Shown here piece after piece: positions 17,429 to 26,043 of a stretch of 64,000 bases of DNA (positions are counted from its first letter, which is position 1; every line of letters begins with the position of its first letter). Below the pieces are notes generated by a model that worked only from the letters and a program-made list of their open reading frames with translations, was not told where the DNA came from and searched no databases. Position numbers and translations under genes: made by a program. Origin of the DNA: VRUE01 sp963747765 (GTDB lineage Bacteria > Actinomycetota > Thermoleophilia > Solirubrobacterales > 70-9); assembly GCA_963747765.1 (NCBI GenBank), contig CAVVGH010000001.1, positions 186,001-250,000 on the forward strand, given 5' to 3'.

Positions 17429-17520
17429 CCCCTCCCTGTTTGCCCTCCTCACCTGCAAGTAGGAGGGCAAACAGGGAGGGGCTGTCTCTCTCATCGATCA
17501 ATGAGGGATGCGTTTCGGGT
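17429..17520. repeat. Long perfect hairpin plus conserved tail (copy 1)
   Basis: A 21-bp arm at 17429-17449 (CCCCTCCCTGTTTGCCCTCCT) pairs perfectly with 17461-17481 around the 11-base loop CACCTGCAAGT. It is followed by a tail (GTCTCTCTCATC...GAGGGATGCGTTTCGGGTCC) that is nearly identical after copy 2 at 61501. The loop here is the reverse complement of the loop in copy 2. Upstream GCCCCTGACCGCCTGGGCCC is also shared. Confidence 0.9.
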
Positions 17521-17726
17521 CCGGGGATCTCCATCGGTCAACGAGGTGTTCTCCTGGGCCCGGGGCCATCTCCGCACTCCCCCAGAGAGCCAGGGGGCTC
17601 GGGGACTTCGAGCCCAGTGACGAAAGGGGCGGGACGGTCTCTAACGGATGGGACCGGTCGGCCCTGGGCGGTGTGGCCGGAGCGGCGCGTGGGGGCGGCA
17701 GCCCTGAGCCAATCGGATACACACCT

Positions 17727-17807
17727 GCGGCGACTTATCGCCCGGTGTCGAAGGATCTCAGGGGGAAGTCCTCGCGCTTTGGGCCATAGCGGCGATTTAT
17801 CGCCCGG
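17727..17807. repeat. Two copies of a GGCGAYTTATCGCC mini-hairpin
   Basis: GCGGCGACTTATCGCCCGG at 17727-17745 and GCGGCGATTTATCGCCCGG at 17789-17807, each a GGCGA/TCGCC hairpin, 62 bases apart. A degenerate relative (GGCGACTTATGGGCC) lies near 17055 before cluster 1. The role is unknown. Confidence 0.7.
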
Positions 17808-17964
17808 CGCAAGGGCGGTGGGGCCATCACGTGCCCGAGGCTCGAGGTCGAGTTGGTGATCGCAGCATCCGCTCAGGGTTTCGGGTGGAACGCTTCGGGG
17901 AGGTCCATTAGTGCCCCATCGCCTGGCTCTTCGTGGCTGAGCGAAGCGGGCACGCTCGACGCGG

Positions 17965-19044
17965 CTACAGGATCTCCGGCGAAGGGGCGGCGGCCTGGGG
18001 GTCCTCGACCCGCTCGGCCTTCTCCTCCGGCGAGGGGTGCAGGACACCGGTGGGGATCGACCAGCCCTCGCGCCTGCCCAGCGCGGTGACGCCCCCAACG
18101 TAGATGAGTTCGACGATCGTCAGCACGCCGCGCACCGCAATCGCGATCAGCGAGCCGACGGCAAAGCTCTTGCCCGGAACCGCGGCCTTCACCGACCAGG
18201 CGAAAGCTGCGTCGCGGATCCCCAGGCCGGCGGGAGCGACAAGCGTGACCAGCGCCGCGACGTAGCCGATCGCCTGCGCAGAGCCGACAATCGGGATGTC
18301 GCTGAGCGGGATCACGCTGACCGAGCGAGCAACGCAGTAGACGCCCACCGCGATGACGCCCCAGTTGAGGGCGTAGAAGACGAGCAGCGCCACCACCCCG
18401 CGCAGCGAGATGACCCCCGGGAGCGGGTCTCGCCCAAAGGCCCGCAGCACCCGGTCCGCGAGAGGCCCGAAGACACGCGGGTGCAGGGTCGCGATGGCGA
18501 GCGGGACGAGCAGTAGAACCGCCCACCGCAGCGGCTCGCCCTGCAGATCCGGATGGCTGATGATGAAGTAGGCGGCAACCGCAATCGCCGAAGTCGCGGA
18601 GATCGCCTGCTCGTAGACGATGCTCGCGACCGTGATGCGGCGTGGGATTCCCGCTCGCTCGGAGAGCAGCACCCTGCCCAGCACGTAGAGCACGCTGCCC
18701 GGCACATAGCGGGCAAGCAGCGGCTGCCCCCAGGCGACCTGCGCGCGCCCGAAGCCGATGCGATAGCCGAGGAAGCGCAGGATCAGGTCCCAACCCAGGG
18801 CGCTCAGCACGTAGAAGAAGGGCAGCACCACGAAGGCCGGGATCAGCCACAGGACGTGGAAATGGACGCCCTTGTCCTTGATCTCCGCCCACTGGTTGAC
18901 GACGGTGAGGACCAGGAATCCGAACACGAGGACCGCGATGCCGAGCTGGATCGCAAGCCGAACGCGCTTGCTGCGCGGCGGTCGCGTCCCCACCCGGGCG
19001 CCGGCCTCGCCGAGGCGATGCAGGAATGACAGGTCTCGTGCCAT
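17965..19044 (-). CDS. UPF0104 / lysylphosphatidylglycerol-synthase-type membrane protein
   Basis: Polytopic protein of 359 residues with about eight membrane helices. It matches the transmembrane (flippase-like) domain of the LPG synthase/YbhN family: ARYVPGSVLYVLGRVLL, YEQAISATSAIAVAAYF, and VAPAGLGIRDAAFAWSV near the C-terminus. It lacks the cytosolic aminoacyl-transfer domain, so lipid or glycolipid transport across the membrane is more likely than lysinylation. The start is taken at ATG 19044; ATG 19080 is possible. It is divergent from thiL. Confidence 0.82.
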   Translation of the reverse strand: MARDLSFLHRLGEAGARVGTRPPRSKRVRLAIQLGIAVLVFGFLVLTVVNQWAEIKDKGVHFHVLWLIPAFVVLPFFYVLSALGWDLILRFLGYRIGFGRAQVAWGQPLLARYVPGSVLYVLGRVLLSERAGIPRRITVASIVYEQAISATSAIAVAAYFIISHPDLQGEPLRWAVLLLVPLAIATLHPRVFGPLADRVLRAFGRDPLPGVISLRGVVALLVFYALNWGVIAVGVYCVARSVSVIPLSDIPIVGSAQAIGYVAALVTLVAPAGLGIRDAAFAWSVKAAVPGKSFAVGSLIAIAVRGVLTIVELIYVGGVTALGRREGWSIPTGVLHPSPEEKAERVEDPQAAAPSPEIL

Positions 19045-19111
19045 GACGGTCGCACGATAAACCGAACATGGGTCAGCCATACGGCGGCCTTTCAGATGCC
19101 ATAGTCATCGC

Positions 19112-20095
19112 ATGGGTGAGTTCGAGCTGCTGGCCCGACTGCGCGAGCGGTTGCCGCCATCCGGCCCGGCGCTGCGGCTGGGAAGCGGCGACGACGCGGC
19201 GATCGGCGTGCCCGGAGGCGCGACCGCAACCTCGGTGGACGCACTGGTCGAGGGAGTGCACTTCCGACGCCAGCACTGCAGTCTGGGCCAGATCGGCAGC
19301 AAGGCGCTGGCCGTCGCCCTGTCCGACCTCGCGGCGATGGGCGCAGCCCCGGGCGAGGCGTACGTGGTGGTGGGAGTGCCGAGCGACCTGGATGAGGACG
19401 ACTGCGTCGAGTTGCTCGATGGCCTCGTGGAGCTGGCCGTCGCCACCGGGACGAGCATCGCCGGCGGGGACCTGACGCGAGCGCCGGCCCTGATCCTTGC
19501 CGTCACGGTGGTCGGCCACGCCCCAGCACCGGAGCAGCTCGTGACCAGATCGGGTGCCCGGCCCGGCAACGTGATCGTGCTGACCGGCGAGGTCGGCGGC
19601 GCGGCGGCCGGCCTGCTGCTGCTCGAGGGAGGCGCCCCGCTGAGGACGGGACTCGGAAGCGAGGCCGGGCCGCTGGTCGCACGGCAGCTGGAGCCACGGC
19701 CACGGCTCGCCGCCGGACGCGCCCTGGCGGCCGCGGGCGCGACCGCGATGATCGACCTCAGCGACGGGCTCGGCGGCGACGCGACGCGGCTCTCCGAAGC
19801 CAGCGGCGTGGCGCTGCAGATCGACGCCGGAGCCCTTCCGATCGCCGCCGGCGTCGCGGAGGTCGCGGCGATGGTGGGACGGGACGCGGCGCAGCTGGCC
19901 GTCTCGGGCGGCGAAGACTACGAGCTGCTGGCAGCCCTACCGGCAGAGCGGCTTCAGGAGGCCGTCGACGCGGTGGACGCGGCGGCCGGGATCGCCCTGA
20001 AACCGATCGGCGAGGTCGCCGCAGGGGAGGGAGTGGAGGTCAGGCAGCCTGACGGCCGGCATCTGAAGACGATCGGCTTCGATCAGCTGCGGTGA
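19112..20095 (+). CDS. thiL: Thiamine-monophosphate kinase
   Basis: Phosphorylates thiamine monophosphate to thiamine diphosphate. The 327-residue PurM/AIR-synthase fold protein has GSGDDAAI at 24-31, SVDALVEGVHF, ALAVALSDLAAMGA, AGGDLTRAP, AMIDLSDGLGGDATRL and SGGEDYELL, the acidic motifs that bind Mg-ATP. Length is normal. No thiamine riboswitch was recognised in the short gap upstream. Its end overlaps the FlgM-like frame on the other strand. Confidence 0.95.
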   Translation: MGEFELLARLRERLPPSGPALRLGSGDDAAIGVPGGATATSVDALVEGVHFRRQHCSLGQIGSKALAVALSDLAAMGAAPGEAYVVVGVPSDLDEDDCVELLDGLVELAVATGTSIAGGDLTRAPALILAVTVVGHAPAPEQLVTRSGARPGNVIVLTGEVGGAAAGLLLLEGGAPLRTGLGSEAGPLVARQLEPRPRLAAGRALAAAGATAMIDLSDGLGGDATRLSEASGVALQIDAGALPIAAGVAEVAAMVGRDAAQLAVSGGEDYELLAALPAERLQEAVDAVDAAAGIALKPIGEVAAGEGVEVRQPDGRHLKTIGFDQLR

Positions 20096-20234
20096 GCGGC
20101 GTGCGCCCCTCGACCAGGAGGTGCCGCACGCTGCGACGGCGCAACATCGCCTGCGCCACCAGTGCGGGCTCCGGCCTGTAGCTGCCGGCATCGATAAGTC
20201 TCTTCAGCTGTTGGGACTGCATCGTGTGCCACAT
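20040..20234 (-). CDS. Small FlgM-like (anti-sigma-28-type) protein
   Basis: 64 residues from ATG 20234, with AAAGG 8-12 bases upstream. The segment LIDAGSYRPEPALVAQAMLRR at about residues 13-33 resembles the C-terminal sigma-binding helix of FlgM-type anti-sigma factors (xxxxGxYxxDxxxVAxxML). The C-terminal third is low complexity and overlaps the thiL 3' end by 56 bases. No flagellar or sigma-28 gene is in the window. It could be a chance frame, but the motif, start signal and strand position support it. Confidence 0.5.
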   Translation of the reverse strand: MWHTMQSQQLKRLIDAGSYRPEPALVAQAMLRRRSVRHLLVEGRTPLTAADRSRSSSDAGRQAA

Positions 20235-20334
20235 ATCGGCCTTTTACCCGGGAACCTTAGTTCTTGGTACTAGCACATACGTCCATTTAGGTGGTCGGCA
20301 GGCCCACGAGCCGTGCACGACTACCCTTTGCCCG

Positions 20335-21030
20335 ATGGCAAACAGCACGACGCGCATCCTGCTTGTCGACGACGAGCAATCCGTCCAGACCCTGCTCAGC
20401 TACCCGCTGCGCAAGGACGGATACCACGTCACCTCCGCGCTGGACGGCCGCGAGGCGTTGGAACGCTTCGAAGAGGGGCGTTTCGACCTCGTCATCCTCG
20501 ACCTGATGCTGCCAAAGCTCGACGGGGTCGAGGTCTGCCGTCAGCTTCGCCGCCACAGCCAGGTGCCGATCATCATGCTCACGGCCAAGGGCAGCGAGAC
20601 CGACAAGGTCGCAGGACTGGAGGTCGGTGCCGACGACTACATCACCAAGCCCTTCTCGCTGCGCGAGTTCCGCAGCCGGGTGAAGGCGGCGCTGCGCCGC
20701 TCCCGGATGGTCGGCAAGCCCCCGGAAGAGGAACCGATCGAACACGGCGAGCTGACAATCGACCCCGGCCGGCGCATGGTCAAGTTGGGCGGCGAGGAGG
20801 TCGGCGTTACCTATGTCGAGTTCGAGATCCTCAGCGCCCTGGCGCGCTCACCGGGGCGCGTGCTGAGCCGCGAGACGCTGCTGGAGCATGTCTGGGGCGA
20901 TTCGGAGTACCGCGACCCACGCACCGTCGACGTCCACATTCGCCACCTGCGCGAGAAGCTCGAGAAGGAGCCGAAGGAACCGGAGTTCCTGTTCACCGTG
21001 CGGGGGGTCGGCTACCGCTTCCAGGAATGA
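20335..21030 (+). CDS. OmpR/PhoB-family response regulator
   Basis: 231-residue two-component regulator. The receiver domain (about 6-118) has the acidic pair in LVDDE, the phosphoacceptor Asp56 in VILDLMLP, the switch Thr in MLTAKG and Lys in ITKPFS. The winged-helix DNA-binding domain (about 135-230) has LLEHVWGDSEYRDPRTVDVHIRHLREK and ends FTVRGVGYRF. ATG 20335 is chosen because homology begins there. It overlaps the kinase start by 4 bases (ATGA), so the two are made together. Confidence 0.95.
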   Translation: MANSTTRILLVDDEQSVQTLLSYPLRKDGYHVTSALDGREALERFEEGRFDLVILDLMLPKLDGVEVCRQLRRHSQVPIIMLTAKGSETDKVAGLEVGADDYITKPFSLREFRSRVKAALRRSRMVGKPPEEEPIEHGELTIDPGRRMVKLGGEEVGVTYVEFEILSALARSPGRVLSRETLLEHVWGDSEYRDPRTVDVHIRHLREKLEKEPKEPEFLFTVRGVGYRFQE

Positions 21031-22085
21031 GAAACCTCCGCCTCACTCCGCTCGGCAGCATGATCACCACGGTCTCCCTGGCGATCGGCGTGGGGACCTC
21101 GCTCATCATCTACGTCTGGGTCGTGCTGATCGACGGCAGCTCCGGGGTCGGCCACGAGATCGTGATTGGCGGCCTCATCGCACTTCTCCTGGCGTTCGGA
21201 ATCGGCTTCTACTTCGCGCAGCTGGTCGGGATCCGGGTGAAACGGATCGAGAGGGCGGCGCGCAAGGTCGCCGACGGTGACTTCGCGACCTCGATCCCGG
21301 TCGACTCGTCAGGCCAGCTGGGCCAGCTTGCCCGCACTTTCAACGAGATGCAGCGCCGTCTCGCCGAGCTCGACAGCGCGCGCAAGCAGTTCATTGCCAA
21401 CGCCTCCCACGAGTTGCGCACGCCGATCTTCAGCCTCGGCGGCTTCATCGAGCTGCTCGAAGACGACGAACCCAGTCCCGAGGAGCGGGCGGAGTTCGTC
21501 CGCACGATGCGCCAGCAGATCGATCGCCTCACGAAGCTGACCGCCGACCTCCTCGACCTCTCCCAGCTCGATGCGGGCGGAACGGTGATGACGGCCCATG
21601 AGGTCGATCTGGGCTCGCTCGCGCTCGATGTGGTGCGCGAGTTCGGTCCGCGCGCCGATCGCCGCGGCTCGCGCCTGGAGCTGCGCAGGCCACAGCGCCC
21701 CGTCATCGCCCGAGCGGACCCCAACCGGGTGCGCCAGATCATCCGTATCCTCCTCGACAACGCCCTGACCCACACACCCGAGGGCACCAGCACGACCGTG
21801 ACTACGTACTCGATCAACGACCGCGCCAAGCTGACCGTCTCCGACGAAGGCTCGGGGGTCCCCTACCGCCTCCAGAAACGCATCTTCGAGCGCTTCTACA
21901 CGGCGGACTCCGCCGGCGGCTCGGGGCTCGGGCTGGCGATCGCCAGCGAGCTCGCGCAGCGGATGAACGGCAGCATGGCGATCTCCTCGAGCAAACGGTT
22001 CACGGCGTTCACGCTCGACCTGCCCCCGGCAGAGACCGGCCCTGCGCCCTCGAGCACCGCAAGCCCTGCAGGGGCGAGCGCGTGA
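21027..22085 (+). CDS. Sensor histidine kinase
   Basis: 352-residue membrane kinase. Two helices (about 10-35 and 44-65) flank a very short extracytoplasmic loop, followed by HAMP (IKRIERAARKVADGDF), the dimerisation domain with His128 in NASHELRTPI, and an ATPase domain with N-box DNALTHTPEG, G1 DEGSGVP and G2 GSGLGLAI. With about 8 residues outside the membrane it probably senses a membrane or internal signal. Its stop overlaps the protease start (GTGA), linking signal perception to envelope protein quality control. Confidence 0.94.
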   Translation: MRNLRLTPLGSMITTVSLAIGVGTSLIIYVWVVLIDGSSGVGHEIVIGGLIALLLAFGIGFYFAQLVGIRVKRIERAARKVADGDFATSIPVDSSGQLGQLARTFNEMQRRLAELDSARKQFIANASHELRTPIFSLGGFIELLEDDEPSPEERAEFVRTMRQQIDRLTKLTADLLDLSQLDAGGTVMTAHEVDLGSLALDVVREFGPRADRRGSRLELRRPQRPVIARADPNRVRQIIRILLDNALTHTPEGTSTTVTTYSINDRAKLTVSDEGSGVPYRLQKRIFERFYTADSAGGSGLGLAIASELAQRMNGSMAISSSKRFTAFTLDLPPAETGPAPSSTASPAGASA

Positions 22086-23224
22086 GGTGGCGCGCAGCCT
22101 GCGGCGCGGCGCTGGCGGCGCTGCTGGTTGCAGCCGGGTGCGGCGAATCGGGGGGCGACACATCGACCTCGAGAGCCGCGCCCAAGGAAACGAAGACGAC
22201 GCATGTCGTGGTCGAGGCAACGGGGACCGGCTTCAACGCCGCCAAGGTCTACCGGCGAGCCGCCCCCGGCGTGGTGACGATCCGCTCGCTGTTCGAGAGC
22301 GAGGGCGCCGAAGGCTCGGGATTCGTTCTGGACAACCAGGGCCGGATCGTCACCAACGCCCACGTCGTGACCAACGGCAGCGGCGACCACCGAACCGAGG
22401 CAAAGGCGGTGTTCGTCGAGTTCCCCGACCGCAACGTGGTGCCGGCGGAAATCATCGGCTTCGACCCCTTCGCCGACGTCGCCCTGCTCAAGGTGAAGCC
22501 GGACGGCTTCTCCCTCCATCCACTGGCGCTCGGCAGCGACCGCCAGCTTGTCGTCGGCCAGCCGGTGGCGGCGATCGGCAGCCCGTTTGGCGAGCAGCAG
22601 TCGCTCTCGGTCGGCATCATCTCGGCGACGGACCGCTCGGTGAGGTCGCTGACCGAGTTCCGGATCGAGGGCGCGATCCAGACGGATGCGTCGATCAACC
22701 CGGGAAACTCGGGAGGGCCGCTGCTCGATGCGGAAGCGCGCGTGGTCGGCATCAACCAGCAGATCGAGACCAATTCCGGGGCCAACGACGGGGTCGGCTT
22801 CGCCGTGCCGATCTCAGCCGTGAAGCGCTCCGTCGCGCAGCTCAAGAAGAATCGCACCGCCGAATACGCCTACATCGGCGTCTCCAGCCAGGCGCTCTAT
22901 CCGCAGCTGGCCCGCAAGCTGGGGCTCGACACGGACTTCGGCGGGCTGATCGCCGAAGTGGTCTCCGGCAGTCCCGCCGATAAGGCAGGACTCAAGGGGG
23001 GCGACGAAAAGCTGCGCTTCCAGGGCGGCGCCTACGAAACCGGCGGCGACGTGATCGTCGCCGTCAACGGGCACAGCGTGGTCCGCCCCGACGATCTGGC
23101 GCGCTACATCTCCTCCTATCGGCCGGGCGAGAAGGTGACGCTCGAAGTCCTCCACGACGGCGGCGAGCGGCAGAACATGCAGGTCATCCTCGGCAAACGA
23201 CCGGTCGGCGAACCCGCCGGTTAG
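22082..23224 (+). CDS. HtrA/DegP-like serine protease lipoprotein with PDZ domain
   Basis: 380 residues. Signal with lipobox VAAGC (Cys20), then a trypsin-fold protease with the full triad His94 (TNAHVV), Asp132 (ADVALL) and Ser210 (GNSGGP). A single PDZ domain (about 275-370) contains GGLIAEVVSGSPADKAGLKGGD. It degrades or refolds damaged extracytoplasmic proteins. The GTG start overlaps the kinase stop, giving a regulator-kinase-protease operon, so the protease is a likely target and partner of this stress system. Confidence 0.93.
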   Translation: MRWRAACGAALAALLVAAGCGESGGDTSTSRAAPKETKTTHVVVEATGTGFNAAKVYRRAAPGVVTIRSLFESEGAEGSGFVLDNQGRIVTNAHVVTNGSGDHRTEAKAVFVEFPDRNVVPAEIIGFDPFADVALLKVKPDGFSLHPLALGSDRQLVVGQPVAAIGSPFGEQQSLSVGIISATDRSVRSLTEFRIEGAIQTDASINPGNSGGPLLDAEARVVGINQQIETNSGANDGVGFAVPISAVKRSVAQLKKNRTAEYAYIGVSSQALYPQLARKLGLDTDFGGLIAEVVSGSPADKAGLKGGDEKLRFQGGAYETGGDVIVAVNGHSVVRPDDLARYISSYRPGEKVTLEVLHDGGERQNMQVILGKRPVGEPAG

Positions 23225-23270
23225 GCGAGCCGCGAATCATCTAACCGCCGCTGTCTGTAGAAATCCGCGC

Positions 23271-24509
23271 GTGCTTCAGGAAGTCGCCCTTGGTCAGAAG
23301 TCACTGGCCGACTACACCCACATCGCAGGCAAAGACCTGATCGAGCGAATTCGCGTCCTGGCGGAGCCGCTCAAAGGCCACCGCGTCCTGCACGTGAGCG
23401 CCACCGCCTTCGGCGGCGGTGTATCGGAGATCCTCTACACGATGGTGCCGCTGATGCGCGATGTCGGCATCGACGCTCACTGGCACGTCATCTTCGGCAA
23501 GGAGGAGTTCTTCAACGCGACCAAGCTCCTGCACAACTCGCTGCAGGGCGCCGAGGAGACGCTCACCGAGGAGCAGTGGGCGCTGTTCGAAGAGGTCAAC
23601 GCGAAAAACGCCGAGGACCTTCATGGAGAGTGGGACACGATCGTGGTCCACGACCCGCAGCCGATCGGGCTGCGGCGCGGGGCCGGGACGAAGAGCCGCA
23701 ACTGGGTGTGGCGCTGCCACATCGACCTCTCCGAACCCAACCCCTCGCCGATCGAACGCCTGTACTCGATGATCGGCGAATACGACGCGACGGTCTGGCA
23801 CATGCCCGCCTACGTGCCGAAGGGAATCGACGGCCATAACGGAGTCCGCATCGTGCCGCCGGCCATCGACCCGCTCTCGCCGAAGAACATGGCCTTCTCC
23901 CCCGACGACGCCGCCTTCGTCTGCCACCAGTTCGGGATCGACATCGACCGCCCGCTGATCACCCAGGTTTCCCGCTTCGACCCCTGGAAGGACCCGATTG
24001 GCGTGATCGATGCCTACCGCCACGTGACCGAAGAGATGCCGGACGTGCAGCTGGCCCTGGTCGGGTCGATGGCCACCGACGACCCGGAGGGCTGGGAGTT
24101 CTTCCAGCAGACGGTCGAGTACGCGGACGGCGACCCCGACATCAAGATCCTCAACAACCTCAACAACGTCGGCGCAATCGAGGTGAACGCATTCCAGTCG
24201 CAGTCCGATGTCGTCCTGCAGAAGTCGATCCGGGAGGGGTTCGGGCTGACGGTCACGGAGGCGCTCTGGAAGGGGCGGCCGACGGTGGCCGGAAACGTGG
24301 GCGGCATCCCCCTGCAGATCTCCGACGGCGAGAGCGGCTACCTGGTCGACACACCGGCCGAATGCGCGCAGCGCTGCGTGGAGATCCTGGCCGACCCCGA
24401 GCTCGGAAAGCGCCTCGGGCGCGCCGGCAAGGAACACGCCCGGCGGGAGTTCCTGACGCCGCGCCTGCTGAGCGATTGGCTGGGGTTGCTCTCCGAGCTG
24501 GAGAGCTGA
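23271..24509 (+). CDS. treT: Trehalose synthase, TreT type (GT4)
   Basis: Glycosyltransferase family 4 protein of 412 residues that matches trehalose glycosyltransferring synthase, which joins NDP-glucose and glucose to trehalose. Visible: VSATAFGGGVSEILYTMVPL, HWHVIFGKEEFFNATKLLHNSLQG, HDPQPIGL, WRCHIDLSEP, QVSRFDPWKDP and the C-terminal EGFGLTVTEALWKGRP motif with the nucleotide-binding Glu. The start is GTG 23271. It lies 67 bases before otsA on the same strand, so two trehalose routes are encoded side by side. Confidence 0.85.
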   Translation: MLQEVALGQKSLADYTHIAGKDLIERIRVLAEPLKGHRVLHVSATAFGGGVSEILYTMVPLMRDVGIDAHWHVIFGKEEFFNATKLLHNSLQGAEETLTEEQWALFEEVNAKNAEDLHGEWDTIVVHDPQPIGLRRGAGTKSRNWVWRCHIDLSEPNPSPIERLYSMIGEYDATVWHMPAYVPKGIDGHNGVRIVPPAIDPLSPKNMAFSPDDAAFVCHQFGIDIDRPLITQVSRFDPWKDPIGVIDAYRHVTEEMPDVQLALVGSMATDDPEGWEFFQQTVEYADGDPDIKILNNLNNVGAIEVNAFQSQSDVVLQKSIREGFGLTVTEALWKGRPTVAGNVGGIPLQISDGESGYLVDTPAECAQRCVEILADPELGKRLGRAGKEHARREFLTPRLLSDWLGLLSELES

Positions 24510-24576
24510 CACCCGCCCGGCGGGCTCGCGACGCTGACCTGCGGGCCCCCACGGGGAGCCAGATAGTCTGATCGCG

Positions 24577-26043
24577 ATGCCCGAGGGTTCCGATCCACTG
24601 ATAATCGTCTCGAATCGGGGGCCGGCGCAGTTCGAGCGTGACGAGACAGGCGAGCGCACGGTGCAGCGGGGCGGTGGCGGCCTGGTGACGGCCCTCTCCG
24701 GCCTGGTCTCCCACCGGGACGCCCTCTGGATCGCCTCGGCGATGACCGACGAGGACATCGCCGTCTCCCGCGAGCGCGGTGGCCCAGTCGAGCTGCCGAT
24801 CGACGGGATCGACTACCGCGTCCTGCTCGTCGGCAGCGACCCGGAAGCCTACGACCGCTTCTACAACGTGATCGCCAACCCGATCCTCTGGTTCATCCAG
24901 CACTACCTCTGGGACCTCTCCAACGCTCCCGACATCCGCCAGGAGGAGCTGGACGCTTGGGACTACGGCTACCAGGCGGTCAACCGCGACATCGCCCGAG
25001 CCGTGCTCACCCAGATCGAGAATCGCGAGCGGCCGCTGGTGATGCTCCACGACTACCACCTCTACACGGCACCGGAAATGATCCGCACCGAGCGCCCGGA
25101 CGCCTTCCTTCACCACTTCGTCCACATCCCCTGGTCTCAGCCCGACAGCTGGCGAATCCTGCCGGGTCGCGTTCGGGAGGCGATCTTCAGGGGCATGCTC
25201 GCCAACGACATCATCGGCTTTCACACGCACCACTACTGCATCAACTTCCTGCGCTGCTGCGAAGAGCTCCTCGAAGCCGACGTCGACTACGAGCGCTGCC
25301 TGGTGCGCCACGCCGGCACGCAGACCCTGGCCCGCGCCTACCCGCTCTCGATCGACGCGGAGCGGTTGCGCCGTGCGTCCGAATCGCCGCAGGTCGCGGC
25401 GGCCGAGCGCGAGGTGCTGGAGCGGCGGCGCGAGCACCTGATCATCAGGGTCGACCGAGCCGACCTCTCGAAGAATGTGCTGCGCGGCTTCACCGCCTTC
25501 GACACCTTCCTCCAGCAGCACCCGGAGTTCCGCGAAAAGGTGACCTTCATCGCCCATCTGCAGCCCTCGCGCCAGGACGTGCCCGAGTACGCCGAGTACC
25601 TCGAACGGATCGAGGCGCTCGTTGCCGTCGTCAACCACCGCCACGGCACGACCGACTGGATGCCGATCGACCTGAAGATCTACGAGAACTTCCCCGAGGC
25701 GGTCGCCCGCTACAAGCACTTCGACCTGCTGATGGTCAACTCACTCTTCGACGGGATGAACCTGGTCGCCAAGGAGGCGCCCGCGGTCAACACCCGCAAT
25801 GGCGTCCTGATGCTGTCGGAGAACACCGGCTCCCACGAGGAGCTTGCCGACTGCGTGCTGTCGGTCAACCCCTTCGACATCCAGGAGCAGGCCAACGCGA
25901 TCTACCGGGCGCTGACCATGGATCCCGAGGAGCGGCGGGTCAGGGCCCAGCACCTCAAGGAGATCATCTTCTCCCGCAATCCCGGCGACTGGGTCGACGA
26001 CCAGCTTGCCGACATCGCGGCGCTGCGCGAGACGGTGGCCTAG
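24577..26043 (+). CDS. otsA: Trehalose-6-phosphate synthase (GT20)
   Basis: 488 residues. Makes trehalose-6-phosphate from NDP-glucose and glucose-6-phosphate. Motifs: IIVSNRGPAQF at the start, GGGGLVTAL, W/YD region DYGYQAVNR, HDYHLYTAP, FVHIPWSQP, GFHTHHYCINFL, RVDRADLSKNVLRGF, and DGMNLVAKEAPAVN...LSENTGS. The Asp/Lys loop differs slightly from E. coli OtsA, so sugar-nucleotide preference is open. No OtsB phosphatase is in the window. The stop TAG sits in a CTAG at the edge of a transposon remnant. Confidence 0.9.
   Translation: MPEGSDPLIIVSNRGPAQFERDETGERTVQRGGGGLVTALSGLVSHRDALWIASAMTDEDIAVSRERGGPVELPIDGIDYRVLLVGSDPEAYDRFYNVIANPILWFIQHYLWDLSNAPDIRQEELDAWDYGYQAVNRDIARAVLTQIENRERPLVMLHDYHLYTAPEMIRTERPDAFLHHFVHIPWSQPDSWRILPGRVREAIFRGMLANDIIGFHTHHYCINFLRCCEELLEADVDYERCLVRHAGTQTLARAYPLSIDAERLRRASESPQVAAAEREVLERRREHLIIRVDRADLSKNVLRGFTAFDTFLQQHPEFREKVTFIAHLQPSRQDVPEYAEYLERIEALVAVVNHRHGTTDWMPIDLKIYENFPEAVARYKHFDLLMVNSLFDGMNLVAKEAPAVNTRNGVLMLSENTGSHEELADCVLSVNPFDIQEQANAIYRALTMDPEERRVRAQHLKEIIFSRNPGDWVDDQLADIAALRETVA

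Noticed and set aside
19045..19111. Thiamine riboswitch upstream of thiL
   Set aside because: The 67-base divergent gap is too short for a TPP aptamer plus expression platform, and no conserved CTGAGA core is seen.
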